From Clostridia bacterium (GTDB lineage Bacteria > Bacillota > Clostridia > TANB77 > UBA1234), in assembly GCA_900765095.1 (NCBI GenBank), contig CAAFRB010000058.1, forward strand, positions 1-64,000: a stretch of 64,000 bases of DNA, written 5' to 3'. Shown here one piece after another: positions 8,738 to 17,540 of this stretch. The translations under genes were made by a program, and so were the position numbers. Within the stretch, counting starts at the first letter, position 1, and the number at the start of each line of letters is the position of its first letter. A model generated the notes under the pieces. The model searched no databases, was not told the DNA's origin, and worked only from the letters and a program-made list of their open reading frames with translations.

Positions 8738-10306
8738 TTATTTGTATATTTCATAGATCATTTTTGCTGTTTCTGCTCTTGTAATATCTTTTGTTGGTTT
8801 GAATGTGCCGTCTTCGTATCCGTTAATTATTTTCTTTTCACTTAGTTCTTTTATGTATTTGTAAGACCATGATGTTTTATCTATATCTTTGTAGTTTGGA
8901 CATTCTTCTATGGCTACTTTTTCACTTGCTAGTTTACTTAATATTTTTGCTAACTCCTCGCGTGTTATGTACTTGTCTGCTCTAAATTCTCCGTTTTCGT
9001 ATCCCTCTACAATGTTTAATTTACTTATTGCATTTATATATTTTTCTGCCCAATGTCCTTGGGTATCTTTATATATAGTTTCACCTTCTGCAGGAGTTAG
9101 TTCAAGTATTCTGCAGATTATTGTTGCTACTTCTCCTCTTGTTATTGAGCTTTCTGGCATGTATAGTTCTTCTGTTCTTCCTATGATCCAGCTTTTTTCT
9201 TTCATGTATTTAATTGCTTTTTCTGCCCAGTGCCCATTCTCAATATCGCTGAATACTCTTGTTTCTTGCGATAAGTATTCTTCAAATATTTTCCAAATAC
9301 TTTTTTCCTCCATTCCCAATCTCCATGTTCCTGTACCTTTTATGTCGTATTTACTTACTAGTTCTAGTTTTGCTTTTATGCTTTCTTCGTTTTCATACCA
9401 AATGGTGTATGTGCCTGGTTGTAATACTTTTCCGTATATTGTTGGCTTTGTTCCAACTGCACTGATGAATATTTCTGCCTGTGGTGTTTTTGTTTTTTCG
9501 TCGAATGTTACTTTGCCGTTTCGTGTTCTAATTAATTCTGCAACCGTTTCAAGCGAGACTGCTCTTCCTCCAGTTGTTGAGCCGTTTTTCCAGTAACGAC
9601 CGTAAAGTGGTATTCCGAGTACTATTTTGTCTTTGTCCACTCTTTCCAATGCATATTGTATAGATTTTTCTACAAATTCTATGCTTGCTACTGCTCCTGC
9701 TTCTCCGCCCTCGTAGTGTTCATCATAAGCCATTATCATTAGATAATCTGCATATTTAGATAGTGCTGTATAATCGTAAGATCCATGCCAGCCTGTTGTC
9801 CAACCATAAGGATTGGCTGCAACACTTACTACTACACTTTTTTCTTCTGGCAATTTTTCTCTTAACATTCTTACTAGGTCTGTGTAATCTGCTCTATCGC
9901 TTTCTGTAACATTTTCGATATCTACGTTGACACCATCTAGTCCATATTGTATGACGGCATTTGCTATGTCTGTCGCAATTTTTTCTCTATTTTTTAATGC
10001 TAATCTTCCTACTTCTCTATCCCAATGATTACTAAAGAATGGAACTATCTTTTGGTTTTGATTATGTACTTCTATTATTAGATTTATATCGACTGTATTT
10101 AGTATCAGATTTCCTGTTGTGTCTATATCGAAATAACTTGGTGACACTTCATTTAATGTGTTTTCTGTTTGGTTAATCATTGATATGTAATTGCCACTTC
10201 CATATAGGTATGTCATGTTGTATCTTTGTGCCCCTACCTGGCTATACGATACTATAATTAATGTTATTGCCAACATTATAACGCAAACCGTGTAATATTT
10301 TTTCAT
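8738..10306 (-). CDS. SLH-anchored glycoside hydrolase family 18 protein
   Basis: Secreted cell-wall hydrolase of about 522 residues. The N terminus is a signal peptide (MKKYYTVCVIMLAITLIIVS). The GH18 catalytic motif DGVNVDIEN is near residues 120-128, with the catalytic Glu at its end. Three SLH domains follow from about residue 350 (repeated HWAEKAI/HWAEKYI/WSYKYI and TRGE/TREE/TRAE motifs), so it should be held on pyruvylated wall polymer. GH18 enzymes of this kind (YaaH/SleL-like) cut N-acetylglucosamine bonds in peptidoglycan or chitin; which one is not clear here. The ATG at 10306 was chosen; a GTG nine bases upstream is also possible. Confidence 0.88.
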   Translation of the reverse strand: MKKYYTVCVIMLAITLIIVSYSQVGAQRYNMTYLYGSGNYISMINQTENTLNEVSPSYFDIDTTGNLILNTVDINLIIEVHNQNQKIVPFFSNHWDREVGRLALKNREKIATDIANAVIQYGLDGVNVDIENVTESDRADYTDLVRMLREKLPEEKSVVVSVAANPYGWTTGWHGSYDYTALSKYADYLMIMAYDEHYEGGEAGAVASIEFVEKSIQYALERVDKDKIVLGIPLYGRYWKNGSTTGGRAVSLETVAELIRTRNGKVTFDEKTKTPQAEIFISAVGTKPTIYGKVLQPGTYTIWYENEESIKAKLELVSKYDIKGTGTWRLGMEEKSIWKIFEEYLSQETRVFSDIENGHWAEKAIKYMKEKSWIIGRTEELYMPESSITRGEVATIICRILELTPAEGETIYKDTQGHWAEKYINAISKLNIVEGYENGEFRADKYITREELAKILSKLASEKVAIEECPNYKDIDKTSWSYKYIKELSEKKIINGYEDGTFKPTKDITRAETAKMIYEIYK

Positions 10307-10378
10307 ATTCTCCACATCCTTTTACCTCTTTATAATATTATTGTAAATTTCATTGCATTTTGGTTCAATGTAAAATTT

Positions 10379-10409
10379 TTGTCTATTCTGGTAATTTGTG
10401 TGGTATAAT
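10379..10409 (+). promoter_or_regulatory. Promoter for the YgjP-like gene
   Basis: TATAAT at 10404-10409 preceded by TGG (extended -10). A weak -35 TTGTCT lies 19 nt upstream. Confidence 0.5.
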
Positions 10410-10440
10410 GTGCTCGATATATTTTGGGCTTGGAGGAATT

Positions 10441-11145
10441 ATGAATTATATAATTTTGAATGGACAAAGAATTGAATATAGATTGACTAGAAATGCAAAG
10501 AGAAATGTTAATATTTCGATAAAAGATAATGGGATTGTTAACGTTTCTGCTCCTAAAAGAGTGTCTATTAGTGAAGTAGAAGGAATTGTTGCTTCAAAGC
10601 AAGACTGGATTTTAAAAGCTCTTAAAAGGTTGTCATCTAAAACTTTATTATCGAATGAATATTCTTTTGATGCACATTCTACATTGTATTATCTTGGACA
10701 TGAATTGAAGATTGAGTGTGTTGCGTCGAATAGTAACTCTTTAGAGATATTAGAAGATAGAGTAAAGTTTTTTGTGAAAGAAAGTTATATTGATAATGTA
10801 GAATATAAAAATAGAGTTTTTAATCGTTTGCTTAAGGATGATTTAGAAAATATAACAACTGGTATGCTTATTAAGTATTTGAAATTAACATCAAAAGAAG
10901 TTTTAGAGTTTAAAATTAGGGACATGAAAAGTCGTTGGGGCACTTGTATTCCAAGCAAGAAAGAGATTATTTTGAATTTTAATTTAGTTCATTGTCCTCT
11001 TGATGCTATCGAATATGTTGTTTTGCACGAGGTTACTCACTTAATTCATGCTAATCATAGTAGAAGTTTTTATAATACTATAGAAATGTATATGCCCGAC
11101 TGGAATATTAAAAGAAAAAAGCTAAGAGATTACACAATCTCCTAG
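10441..11145 (+). CDS. YgjP-like (DUF45) M48-type metallopeptidase
   Basis: A 234-residue protein of the YgjP/DUF45 family. The zinc motif HEVTHLIHANHS near residues 195-206 carries HExxH plus a downstream His, and the preceding MKSRWGTC is typical of this family. The start at 10441 follows TTGGAGGAATT; longer in-frame starts lack a ribosome binding site. It is predicted to be cytoplasmic and its substrate is unknown. Its stop overlaps the rqcP stop by 4 bp (convergent genes). Confidence 0.85.
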   Translation: MNYIILNGQRIEYRLTRNAKRNVNISIKDNGIVNVSAPKRVSISEVEGIVASKQDWILKALKRLSSKTLLSNEYSFDAHSTLYYLGHELKIECVASNSNSLEILEDRVKFFVKESYIDNVEYKNRVFNRLLKDDLENITTGMLIKYLKLTSKEVLEFKIRDMKSRWGTCIPSKKEIILNFNLVHCPLDAIEYVVLHEVTHLIHANHSRSFYNTIEMYMPDWNIKRKKLRDYTIS

Positions 11146-11387
11146 TTTTCTATGAATTCGACTAAGTTTCCGGCTTCCGCTTTTCGTGCGTTTTCTTCTA
11201 TTGCATTTATTCTGAATTTTATAATTTTTTCTCCGTAACGAATTTCTACTATGTCGTTAACTTTCACGTCATAGCTTGCTTTAGCTGGTTTGCCGTTGAT
11301 TGATACTCTTCCTGTGTCGCACGCTTCATTAGCAACTGTTCTTCTTTTTATTACTCTGCTTATTTTTAAAAATTTATCTAATCTCAT
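11142..11387 (-). CDS. rqcP: S4-domain RNA-binding protein RqcP (YabO)
   Basis: An 81-residue S4 domain (MRLDKFLKISRVIKRRT ... GRVSINGKPAK ... VGD-like VNDIVEIRYG). This is the RqcP/YabO/Hsp15-like protein, which in Firmicutes works with RqcH in ribosome-associated quality control, adding alanine tails to stalled nascent chains. In related genomes it lies next to hup and the yabP-yabQ-divIC genes. Here hup is upstream, but a convergent metalloprotease gene follows directly and yabP, yabQ and divIC are missing. Confidence 0.92.
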   Translation of the reverse strand: MRLDKFLKISRVIKRRTVANEACDTGRVSINGKPAKASYDVKVNDIVEIRYGEKIIKFRINAIEENARKAEAGNLVEFIEN

Positions 11388-11408
11388 TGTGTTCCTCCTT
11401 TTTTAGTC

Positions 11409-11541
11409 TTTCGACTCTCGAGAGTTTTCGACTTAAAAGGAAGAAAATCTCTCGCATAAATTAAAGTTTTTTTATACAATAGGAAAGAAAAATAATACGT
11501 GAAATATTTCGAAATTAGCTACTTTCCTATTATATAAAAAA
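11409..11541 (+). repeat. Intergenic repeat, copy B
   Basis: Beta hairpin (CTCGAGAGTTTTCGAC ... GAAAATCTCTCG), linker CATAAATTAAAG and gamma palindrome (ATACAATAGGAAAG 11474-11487; CTTTCCTATTATAT 11522-11535, one mismatch). Its right end A-run is the T-tract of the hup terminator. Confidence 0.85.
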
Positions 11542-11561
11542 AGAGTTACACCTAGTAACCC
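11535..11561 (-). terminator. hup intrinsic terminator
   Basis: On the minus strand, GGGTTAC-TAGGT-GTAACTC followed by seven Ts. The T-tract is the outer end of repeat copy B. Confidence 0.8.
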
Positions 11562-11615
11562 TTTTTATTATATATTGTTTGCACAATAATCATCCTAATT
11601 TATTTAAAGAATAAA

Positions 11616-11894
11616 TTATTTTTTGTTTACCAAGTCTTTTAGAGGCTTACCAGCTTTAAATACTGGAGCTTTTGATGCTGGTATTTTAATTTCTTCTTTA
11701 GTTTGTGGGTTTCTGCCTTTTCTAGCAGCTCTCTTTCTAACTTCAAAAGAACCAAATCCAACTAATTGAACTTTTTCACCTTTCTTTAAAGCACCTTCTA
11801 CAGCTTTAATAAATGCGTTTAATGCAGCTTCTGCTGATTTTTTTGAAAGCTCTGCATCTTCAGCAATCTTTGCAACTAAATCAAGTTTGTTCAT
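11616..11894 (-). CDS. hup: HU-family DNA-binding protein
   Basis: A 92-residue HU protein. It begins MNKLDLVAKIAE, has the GFGSFEVRKRAARKGRNP arm base near residues 47-64 and ends in a basic helix. It binds and bends DNA as a dimer and compacts the nucleoid. It lies between spoVB and rqcP, the usual clostridial order, and has its own terminator at 11535-11561. A good ribosome binding site (AGAAGGGAG) precedes the ATG. Confidence 0.97.
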   Translation of the reverse strand: MNKLDLVAKIAEDAELSKKSAEAALNAFIKAVEGALKKGEKVQLVGFGSFEVRKRAARKGRNPQTKEEIKIPASKAPVFKAGKPLKDLVNKK

Positions 11895-12068
11895 CTTTTT
11901 TATCTCCCTTCTAGATTTTCTTTATTTGATATAGTATATACTACTACAATCACTATATTTATATTTCGCCATTTTTTTTAATATTCCTGCTATTTTTTTA
12001 ACTTTTTTTAAAAAAGTGTTGATTTTTAGCATATTACAGCAGTTATGTATACCATTTTTGCCTTTATA

Positions 12069-13781
12069 CTAGGGTTTTACAATTTTTAGCTTCTGTAAAA
12101 ACTTGTATATCTTATCCCCCAAAGGTAACATGTGGTAGTCTTCTCTATCAAATACCTTTAGGCTAAGTATCGCAAAAATGTATACAATTACAGCAAGTAA
12201 TATGGCTATGATTGTTGCGATTCTATCTTTTTCTATAAGCATGTTTGCATAGTAATGTGTCAAAAATGCAACAGCTCCCATCACTAACGTGGCTATGATT
12301 GGTTTAATTATTAAAGAAACTTTGTCTGTGTCTAGTTTTATTTTCTTTCTTAGTACTATTAGGTTTATTATCATTGCTGTCAAAGCTGCAGCTACTGAGC
12401 TTATAGCAGCACCGTATATTCCTATTTGAGGATTTCTTATTAATATAAGATTTAATATTAATTTTACTATTGCACCACAGCCTAAGCTTGCTGCTGGTGC
12501 CATTACCTTTCCAAGTCCTTGTAACGCTCCTGCTACTGTTTGATTCATTAATGTAAATATTATTGTAAATGAACTTATCTGTAATAGTAAGCCTGCTTCT
12601 TTTGCATATACGTTAGGGAATAATAAATTAAGTATAGGCTCTGCAAGTACACACATTCCAATAGCACAAGGTAGTGCTATTAATAGTGTTGTCCTAATTG
12701 AGAAAGTTATTCGTCTTCTTGCTGTTTTTGCATCTCCTTTTGCCATTGTTTCTGAAACTGCAGGAACTAAAGCTGTTGCAAACGCAACGTTTAGTGCTGT
12801 TGGTAGTCCTATTAGTGTATCTACCCTACCTGATAATATTCCATATAGTCTTGTTGCTTCATTTTGTAATAATTCGACTGTGGGATATAATCCGGCAAGT
12901 GCTACTTTTAGTCCATTAATTACTGTGAATGTATCTATGTTTCTGTTTATTGCTGATATTATTGATGCAAGTGAAATTGGTATTGAAACTGCTAATATTT
13001 TTTTCATTATGCTTGTTTTTTTTTCTTTCTTATATCCAATTTCATTCGCTTCATTTATATTTTTCCAAATTTCCTTTTTGCTTCTTTGATAATAAATAAG
13101 TAAATATCCACAACATATTACTGTTGCTATTGTTGAGGCTGCGTTTGCCGCAGTTGCCATTGCTACTGTTACTGTATCTACTGATAATCCTAAACTTTTG
13201 GCTAGGTCTGTTGGATTTACAACTGCTAAGAAGTATACTGCTACCACTAATCCTATTGTTAAGATACTTTTAAATAGTTGTTCTAACATTTGTGAATTTG
13301 AAGAAACTTTCATGTTATACATGCCATTGAAGTATCCTCTTATTACTGCTGATACTGCTACAAAAAATACTGCTGGTGCAAGAGCGACCATAATTCCCTC
13401 TACATCGGGATTTCCGATTAATGATGTTGCTATGTATCTAGCCCCAAAGAATAAAATAGAGCTTCCTATAAGTCCTATAATTCCAAACAGCAAGAGTGCT
13501 GTTTTAAAAATATCATGTGCTTCTCTATGTTTGCCTACTGCAATCTTTTCTGACACGAGTTTTGCAATTGCACTCGGCACACCTATTGACGCTATTGCCA
13601 AAAGTAATGTGTATATCTGATACCCCGCCGAATATAGTCCGTTTCCTGCATCTCCAAAGTAAGGTATATTAGTGATTATAAGTCTATATATCAATCCTAA
13701 TATTTTTATTACAATTTGTGCAAAAAATAGAGTTAGTACTCCTGCCATAAATGATTGTTTTTTATTTGTTGTGTTTTCCAT
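12069..13781 (-). CDS. SpoVB/YabM-like polysaccharide flippase (MVF/MATE superfamily)
   Basis: A 570-residue integral membrane protein with about 14 hydrophobic helices, typical of MOP-superfamily flippases (SpoVB, YabM, MurJ-type). The N-terminal segment (MAGVLTLFFAQIVIKILGLI) and the motif ALPCAIGMCVLAEPILNLLF near 370-390 fit this family. Such proteins move lipid-linked saccharides, including lipid II or spore cortex precursors, across the membrane. It is downstream of spoVT as in other spore formers. The usual mazG gene after it is missing. Confidence 0.9.
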   Translation of the reverse strand: MENTTNKKQSFMAGVLTLFFAQIVIKILGLIYRLIITNIPYFGDAGNGLYSAGYQIYTLLLAIASIGVPSAIAKLVSEKIAVGKHREAHDIFKTALLLFGIIGLIGSSILFFGARYIATSLIGNPDVEGIMVALAPAVFFVAVSAVIRGYFNGMYNMKVSSNSQMLEQLFKSILTIGLVVAVYFLAVVNPTDLAKSLGLSVDTVTVAMATAANAASTIATVICCGYLLIYYQRSKKEIWKNINEANEIGYKKEKKTSIMKKILAVSIPISLASIISAINRNIDTFTVINGLKVALAGLYPTVELLQNEATRLYGILSGRVDTLIGLPTALNVAFATALVPAVSETMAKGDAKTARRRITFSIRTTLLIALPCAIGMCVLAEPILNLLFPNVYAKEAGLLLQISSFTIIFTLMNQTVAGALQGLGKVMAPAASLGCGAIVKLILNLILIRNPQIGIYGAAISSVAAALTAMIINLIVLRKKIKLDTDKVSLIIKPIIATLVMGAVAFLTHYYANMLIEKDRIATIIAILLAVIVYIFAILSLKVFDREDYHMLPLGDKIYKFLQKLKIVKP

Positions 13782-13936
13782 TTTTCCTCCTGTGTTTTAA
13801 CGTTTTTTATATTAAATTCTATATATGATTATATTGTTTTTATTACACTTTTTCAACAAAAATATGAATAAGTCACAATGTGTTTTATTAAGCTGGTAAG
13901 CTTTTTTCTGCTTTATATCATTTACACTTAAATTAT

Positions 13937-13976
13937 GATACCTCATTGCTTTTTTATTAAATGTCAATGAGGTATC
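13937..13976 (-). terminator. Hairpin after spoVT
   Basis: Perfect 12-bp inverted repeat GATACCTCATTG (13937-13948) and CAATGAGGTATC (13965-13976), 9 bp beyond the spoVT stop. No good T-tract follows on the minus strand, so it may be a weak terminator or an mRNA end stabiliser. Confidence 0.55.
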
Positions 13977-13985
13977 TATAAATTT

Positions 13986-14543
13986 TTATTCTTCCATTTG
14001 TTTTCCTAAAAATCCGGCTGCTGACTGCACAACTTTTAGTTCAACATCGTTCATTCTTGTGTTAGGCTCTGTAGATAGTAGCATTACGGTGCCTATAGTA
14101 TCTCCTTCGGCAATTATCGGATAAATCATTTGTGACGTGTATTTTTCACCATTGTCACTATCCGTCAATAACACCGGAATTTGTTTTTCTGTCTTGCCTT
14201 TGCTCGTCCATATAACTTTATCTTCCATTAATTTTTCTAGTTCAGAACTTACGCTTTTTTCTAGATATTCTTTTTTTGGTGCTCCTGATACCGCTATTAT
14301 CGTGTCTTTGTCACTAATGCAAGCTATATGCCCCGTTGTCTTTGCTAATGTTTCGGCATATTGTGATGCGAATTCATTAAGTTCACCAATTGGTGAGTAT
14401 TTCTTTAGTATTATTTCGCCTTCTTTATCTGTAAATATTTCTAAAGGGTCACCTTCTCTTATTCTTAATGTTTTCCTTATTTCTTTTGGGATTACTATTC
14501 TTCCAAGATCATCTATTCTACGAACAACTCCTGTTGCTTTCAA
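13986..14543 (-). CDS. spoVT: Stage V sporulation transcription factor SpoVT
   Basis: A 185-residue protein with an N-terminal AbrB swapped-hairpin DNA-binding domain (MKATGVVRRIDDLGRIVIPK) and a C-terminal GAF-like domain (about 55-185). This is the SpoVT architecture. In Bacillus and Clostridia SpoVT works in the forespore under sigma G and tunes sigma-G genes, so its presence is evidence that the organism or its ancestor forms spores. The start follows AGAAGGAGGAGATT. Confidence 0.95.
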   Translation of the reverse strand: MKATGVVRRIDDLGRIVIPKEIRKTLRIREGDPLEIFTDKEGEIILKKYSPIGELNEFASQYAETLAKTTGHIACISDKDTIIAVSGAPKKEYLEKSVSSELEKLMEDKVIWTSKGKTEKQIPVLLTDSDNGEKYTSQMIYPIIAEGDTIGTVMLLSTEPNTRMNDVELKVVQSAAGFLGKQMEE

Positions 14544-14582
14544 TTAAAAATCTCCTCCTTCTGCATAATATTATACATATCA

Positions 14583-14612
14583 TATTATTGCTTTTTTTGA
14601 CAAATATTATGC
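14583..14612 (-). promoter_or_regulatory. Possible sigma-G-type promoter for spoVT
   Basis: On the minus strand, GCATA, a 17-nt spacer and CAATAATA, close to the forespore sigma consensus. spoVT is a sigma-G gene in relatives. Match is by eye only. Confidence 0.35.
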
Positions 14613-14620
14613 AAAGGTTC

Positions 14621-14656
14621 AAGAAAGAATGAAAATCAAAGATTTTCAGCTTTCTT
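14621..14656. repeat. Alpha-module hairpin of the intergenic repeat
   Basis: AAGAAAGAATGAAAATC-AAA-GATTTTCAGCTTTCTT, the same stem-loop found in the longer repeats at 26318, 28387 and 47293. It lies after the KAP gene and before the spoVT promoter. Confidence 0.7.
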
Positions 14657-14680
14657 ATTTATGAAATTCTTTCTAAGCCT

Positions 14681-16708
14681 CTATGCTGTTTCTGTTTTCT
14701 TTTCTTCTGTTTGTTTCTTTCTTCCTCTCCTTGGTTTTTCTTTTGGCCTTAAAAGTATTTGATCTAGTGTTTTTATAAAGTCTTGAATTAGTATAATCTT
14801 TATTGTTGGTACTTTGCCTCTTATATATTCTTCCATGGCTTGTTTCAACAATTTAATATTTCTCTCTTCATTAGATATATCTTTGACATTTTTGTATCTT
14901 TCTGTCACCAAGTCTTTTAAGTATACTATGTCTTCATTTCCAAGTAGTAGTATTCTTTCAAAAAGTGTATTCATGTTGTAATACTTCATTATTGGTACAT
15001 CAAGATATTTTTCTGTAAATTCTTCTGACATTCTCTCTACGTTTTCTGGTATCATTTCAAATAATGTTCTTGCAATTTCTATATAGTCTTTCTCTTTTGT
15101 TTGTAAATTTAAGTTGTTGAAATGTTCTAACATGTAACTAATGTTATCGTCCATTTCAACTAAATTTGTGCCTTCCATATATGCTTCTATATTGTCACAA
15201 TATTTTGAAGTTGCAGCTGCAATATTCATTCCATTTATGAAAGTAATTTTTAGATATTCCATGTCTATATCTATCAACCCTTTTTGTATAAAGAAATTAA
15301 ATATTACGTATAGCTTGAAATACTCTACTAATTGCAATCTTCCTGCTTTAACATCTTCTAGTGTTTCTGTAACAACATTATTAAATTCATTATCTTCTAT
15401 TTTCCAGTAATCTTCTGTAAGCAAACGTTTATAACTTGGCATTTTTTCTTTTGTTTTCTCTTTAACAATTCCGTCCATGTCGTCTTTAAAAGTCTTCATG
15501 TCAAATATTCTTGTTCTAACATATTTTTCAACGAATTTAAAGAATCTATAATCTGTTTTAAATGTAAAATAGTAATTGTTATCGAATTCTTTTATATAGA
15601 ATTGTCTGTTGTCTTTTAGAACTTTAGACGCAACAAGTATCATTTTATATTCTTCTAGCGAATTTATATCTTTTAGCTTGTCTTTTGTTATTTTTCCAGC
15701 TTTTATTTCAAATGAAATTGCAATCGTGAATATCAACAAAGACTTTAGTACAACATCATCAACAGTTGGATAATATCTCTTAGTTGTTTCAAATATTTTT
15801 TGGAAGTCATTTAAAGCATGTTTTAAAATTCTAAGGTTTCGTGTTCCACTTCTATTAAACGTTTGAGTAATTATCGCAGAATTTTTTCTTAAAAATTTTA
15901 TTAGCTCTGGATTATTCTCATATCTCATTAATACACCATTTATTATGTAGTTAAATTCTGGTATATATTCAAATGTTTCGCCTATTAGTTTTTCTTTTAT
16001 TCTTTCATAGTCGTTGGCTTTATCAAATATGTGTTCAATCTTATCTTCAATAAGTTCAACCATTGGCTTGTCTTCTTGTTCTCCATCATCTTCAGAGTCA
16101 TGTTCTTCTGGTTTTATTTTTCCTTCATGATTCAAAATATATGTTGCAATGAATGTTTTCATTTCCACATTTGTGCTTTTTAATTTCTTTGAAAGTTCTT
16201 TTTCATTGCATATTATTATTGTTTTTATATGGTCATGTTCAACAAAATTATTTATATATCCCAATACGTCGATTACATCTACGTTTGCTCTTTCCAAATC
16301 ATCAAAGCATAAAACTTTGTCATCTATATCAAAGAACTTTGAATAGTCTATTTTTTCGTTCATTTGCATGAATCCAAATGAATTTGCCATATCAATTCCT
16401 GTTTTTACGTATTCTGGTATACTAGAGATGTTTCTAGATTCTAGCACTTTTTTTATCGATTTATTTAAGTTAGGGTTCATCTCTATAAATATTTTTTTGC
16501 TTATATCATCTAGGTTTGATATACCATATAACGACATGTATATGGTTTTATAACGTTTTCCATTTATGTCTGATGTTTCTATTTTACTTTTTACTTTATT
16601 ATTCCAAAAGTATGTTTTTCCACTTCCCCATTCACCATTTATCATGATTGCATGATCTGTATATGGCTTTCTTATATAATCTAATATACTTTCTACTAAC
16701 TCGTCCAA
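14681..16708 (-). CDS. KAP-family P-loop NTPase, function unknown
   Basis: A 675-residue protein with a Walker A motif GEWGSGKT near residues 24-31 and a Walker B-like VLCFDDLER near 130-138, followed by a helix and IIICNEKEL. This order fits KAP-type P-loop NTPases. The remaining 500 residues are charged and helical with no domain I recognise. An acidic stretch (EEHDSEDDGEQEDK) is near 205 and the C terminus is basic (RPRRGRKK). Some KAP proteins act in phage exclusion, others are membrane-associated; no membrane helix is obvious here. It starts with TTG after GGGAGGAAG, 17 bp beyond comFC, so the two are probably one operon. Confidence 0.7.
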   Translation of the reverse strand: MDELVESILDYIRKPYTDHAIMINGEWGSGKTYFWNNKVKSKIETSDINGKRYKTIYMSLYGISNLDDISKKIFIEMNPNLNKSIKKVLESRNISSIPEYVKTGIDMANSFGFMQMNEKIDYSKFFDIDDKVLCFDDLERANVDVIDVLGYINNFVEHDHIKTIIICNEKELSKKLKSTNVEMKTFIATYILNHEGKIKPEEHDSEDDGEQEDKPMVELIEDKIEHIFDKANDYERIKEKLIGETFEYIPEFNYIINGVLMRYENNPELIKFLRKNSAIITQTFNRSGTRNLRILKHALNDFQKIFETTKRYYPTVDDVVLKSLLIFTIAISFEIKAGKITKDKLKDINSLEEYKMILVASKVLKDNRQFYIKEFDNNYYFTFKTDYRFFKFVEKYVRTRIFDMKTFKDDMDGIVKEKTKEKMPSYKRLLTEDYWKIEDNEFNNVVTETLEDVKAGRLQLVEYFKLYVIFNFFIQKGLIDIDMEYLKITFINGMNIAAATSKYCDNIEAYMEGTNLVEMDDNISYMLEHFNNLNLQTKEKDYIEIARTLFEMIPENVERMSEEFTEKYLDVPIMKYYNMNTLFERILLLGNEDIVYLKDLVTERYKNVKDISNEERNIKLLKQAMEEYIRGKVPTIKIILIQDFIKTLDQILLRPKEKPRRGRKKQTEEKKTETA

Positions 16709-16725
16709 ATTTCTTCCTCCCTGCT

Positions 16726-17373
16726 CTACCTCACTCCGTACATTAAAGCTACTGCAATTACTTTTTTTACTCCAGCTTTTTTTAATATTTTAGCACATTC
16801 ATTCATAGTTGCGCCAGTTGTAAATATATCATCAAACAATATTACAGACTTACCAGCTATTTTATCTTCATTTATTGTTCCGTATACATTCTTTACATTT
16901 TGCTTTCTTTTACTCGCTGATAGCGTACTTTGTTTAGGATTATCTCTTATTTTTATTAGACATTTGTCATACATTTCTACTCCACTGATTTCCGAAAAGA
17001 ATCTTGTTATGTATTGGCTTTGATTATACCCTCTCTCAAACATTCTTTTTTTAGAAATTGGAATTGGTACAATGCCGTCTACTTTTAAGTTGTATTTTTT
17101 TAGTTTGTAAAAAAGCAATTCACCGAATGTTCTAGAAATGTATTTTTTATCCTTGAATTTGTATTGAAGCATTTTATTTTTTAACGCTCCATTATATTCA
17201 AACAAACATATTAATTCATCATAATGCACTTCAGAGCTGGTCTTCATTAATACCTTTTCCTTATAACATTCTAATATATTTGTACATTTTTCACAAGTAT
17301 ATCTTTCATTTATTTTTTCGCCACAAATTCCACAATAATTTGGGAAGAAAAAATCTATTATTCTTTTTAACAT
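16726..17373 (-). CDS. comFC: ComFC-like phosphoribosyltransferase
   Basis: A 215-residue ComF family protein. An N-terminal zinc ribbon (CGIC near 14-17, CEKC near 28-31) is followed by a type I phosphoribosyltransferase fold with the PRPP loop VILFDDIFTTGATM near 175-188. ComFC is needed for DNA uptake in naturally competent Firmicutes and is also widespread outside competence operons. No other competence gene is nearby. It sits immediately upstream of the KAP gene. Confidence 0.92.
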   Translation of the reverse strand: MLKRIIDFFFPNYCGICGEKINERYTCEKCTNILECYKEKVLMKTSSEVHYDELICLFEYNGALKNKMLQYKFKDKKYISRTFGELLFYKLKKYNLKVDGIVPIPISKKRMFERGYNQSQYITRFFSEISGVEMYDKCLIKIRDNPKQSTLSASKRKQNVKNVYGTINEDKIAGKSVILFDDIFTTGATMNECAKILKKAGVKKVIAVALMYGVR

Positions 17374-17390
17374 TAGTCCTCCTTAAAGAA

Positions 17391-17489
17391 ATTTAACACA
17401 TAAAAGGTTATAAATTTGTTATTTTCAAGAAAGATTTTCAGTCTTTCGCCCCTCGAGAGTTTTCGACCGAAAGGAAGAAAATCTCTCGA
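17391..17489 (+). repeat. Intergenic repeat, copy C (rearranged)
   Basis: Modules in altered order: part of the gamma loop (ACATAAAAGGTTATAAATTTG, 17397-17417), an alpha-like hairpin (AAGAAAGATTTTCAGTCTTTC), then the beta hairpin (CTCGAGAGTTTTCGACCG ... AAAATCTCTCG). Its end touches the T-tract of the SLH gene terminator. Confidence 0.75.
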
Positions 17490-17535
17490 AAAAAAAATAG
17501 AATGATTGTGCAATTCGTGATTCCACAACCATTCT
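17488..17535 (-). terminator. Intrinsic terminator of the SLH gene
   Basis: On the minus strand, AGAATGGTTGTG pairs with CACAATCATTCT (12 bp, one wobble), followed by A and nine Ts. Confidence 0.9.
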
Positions 17536-17540
17536 ACCCA

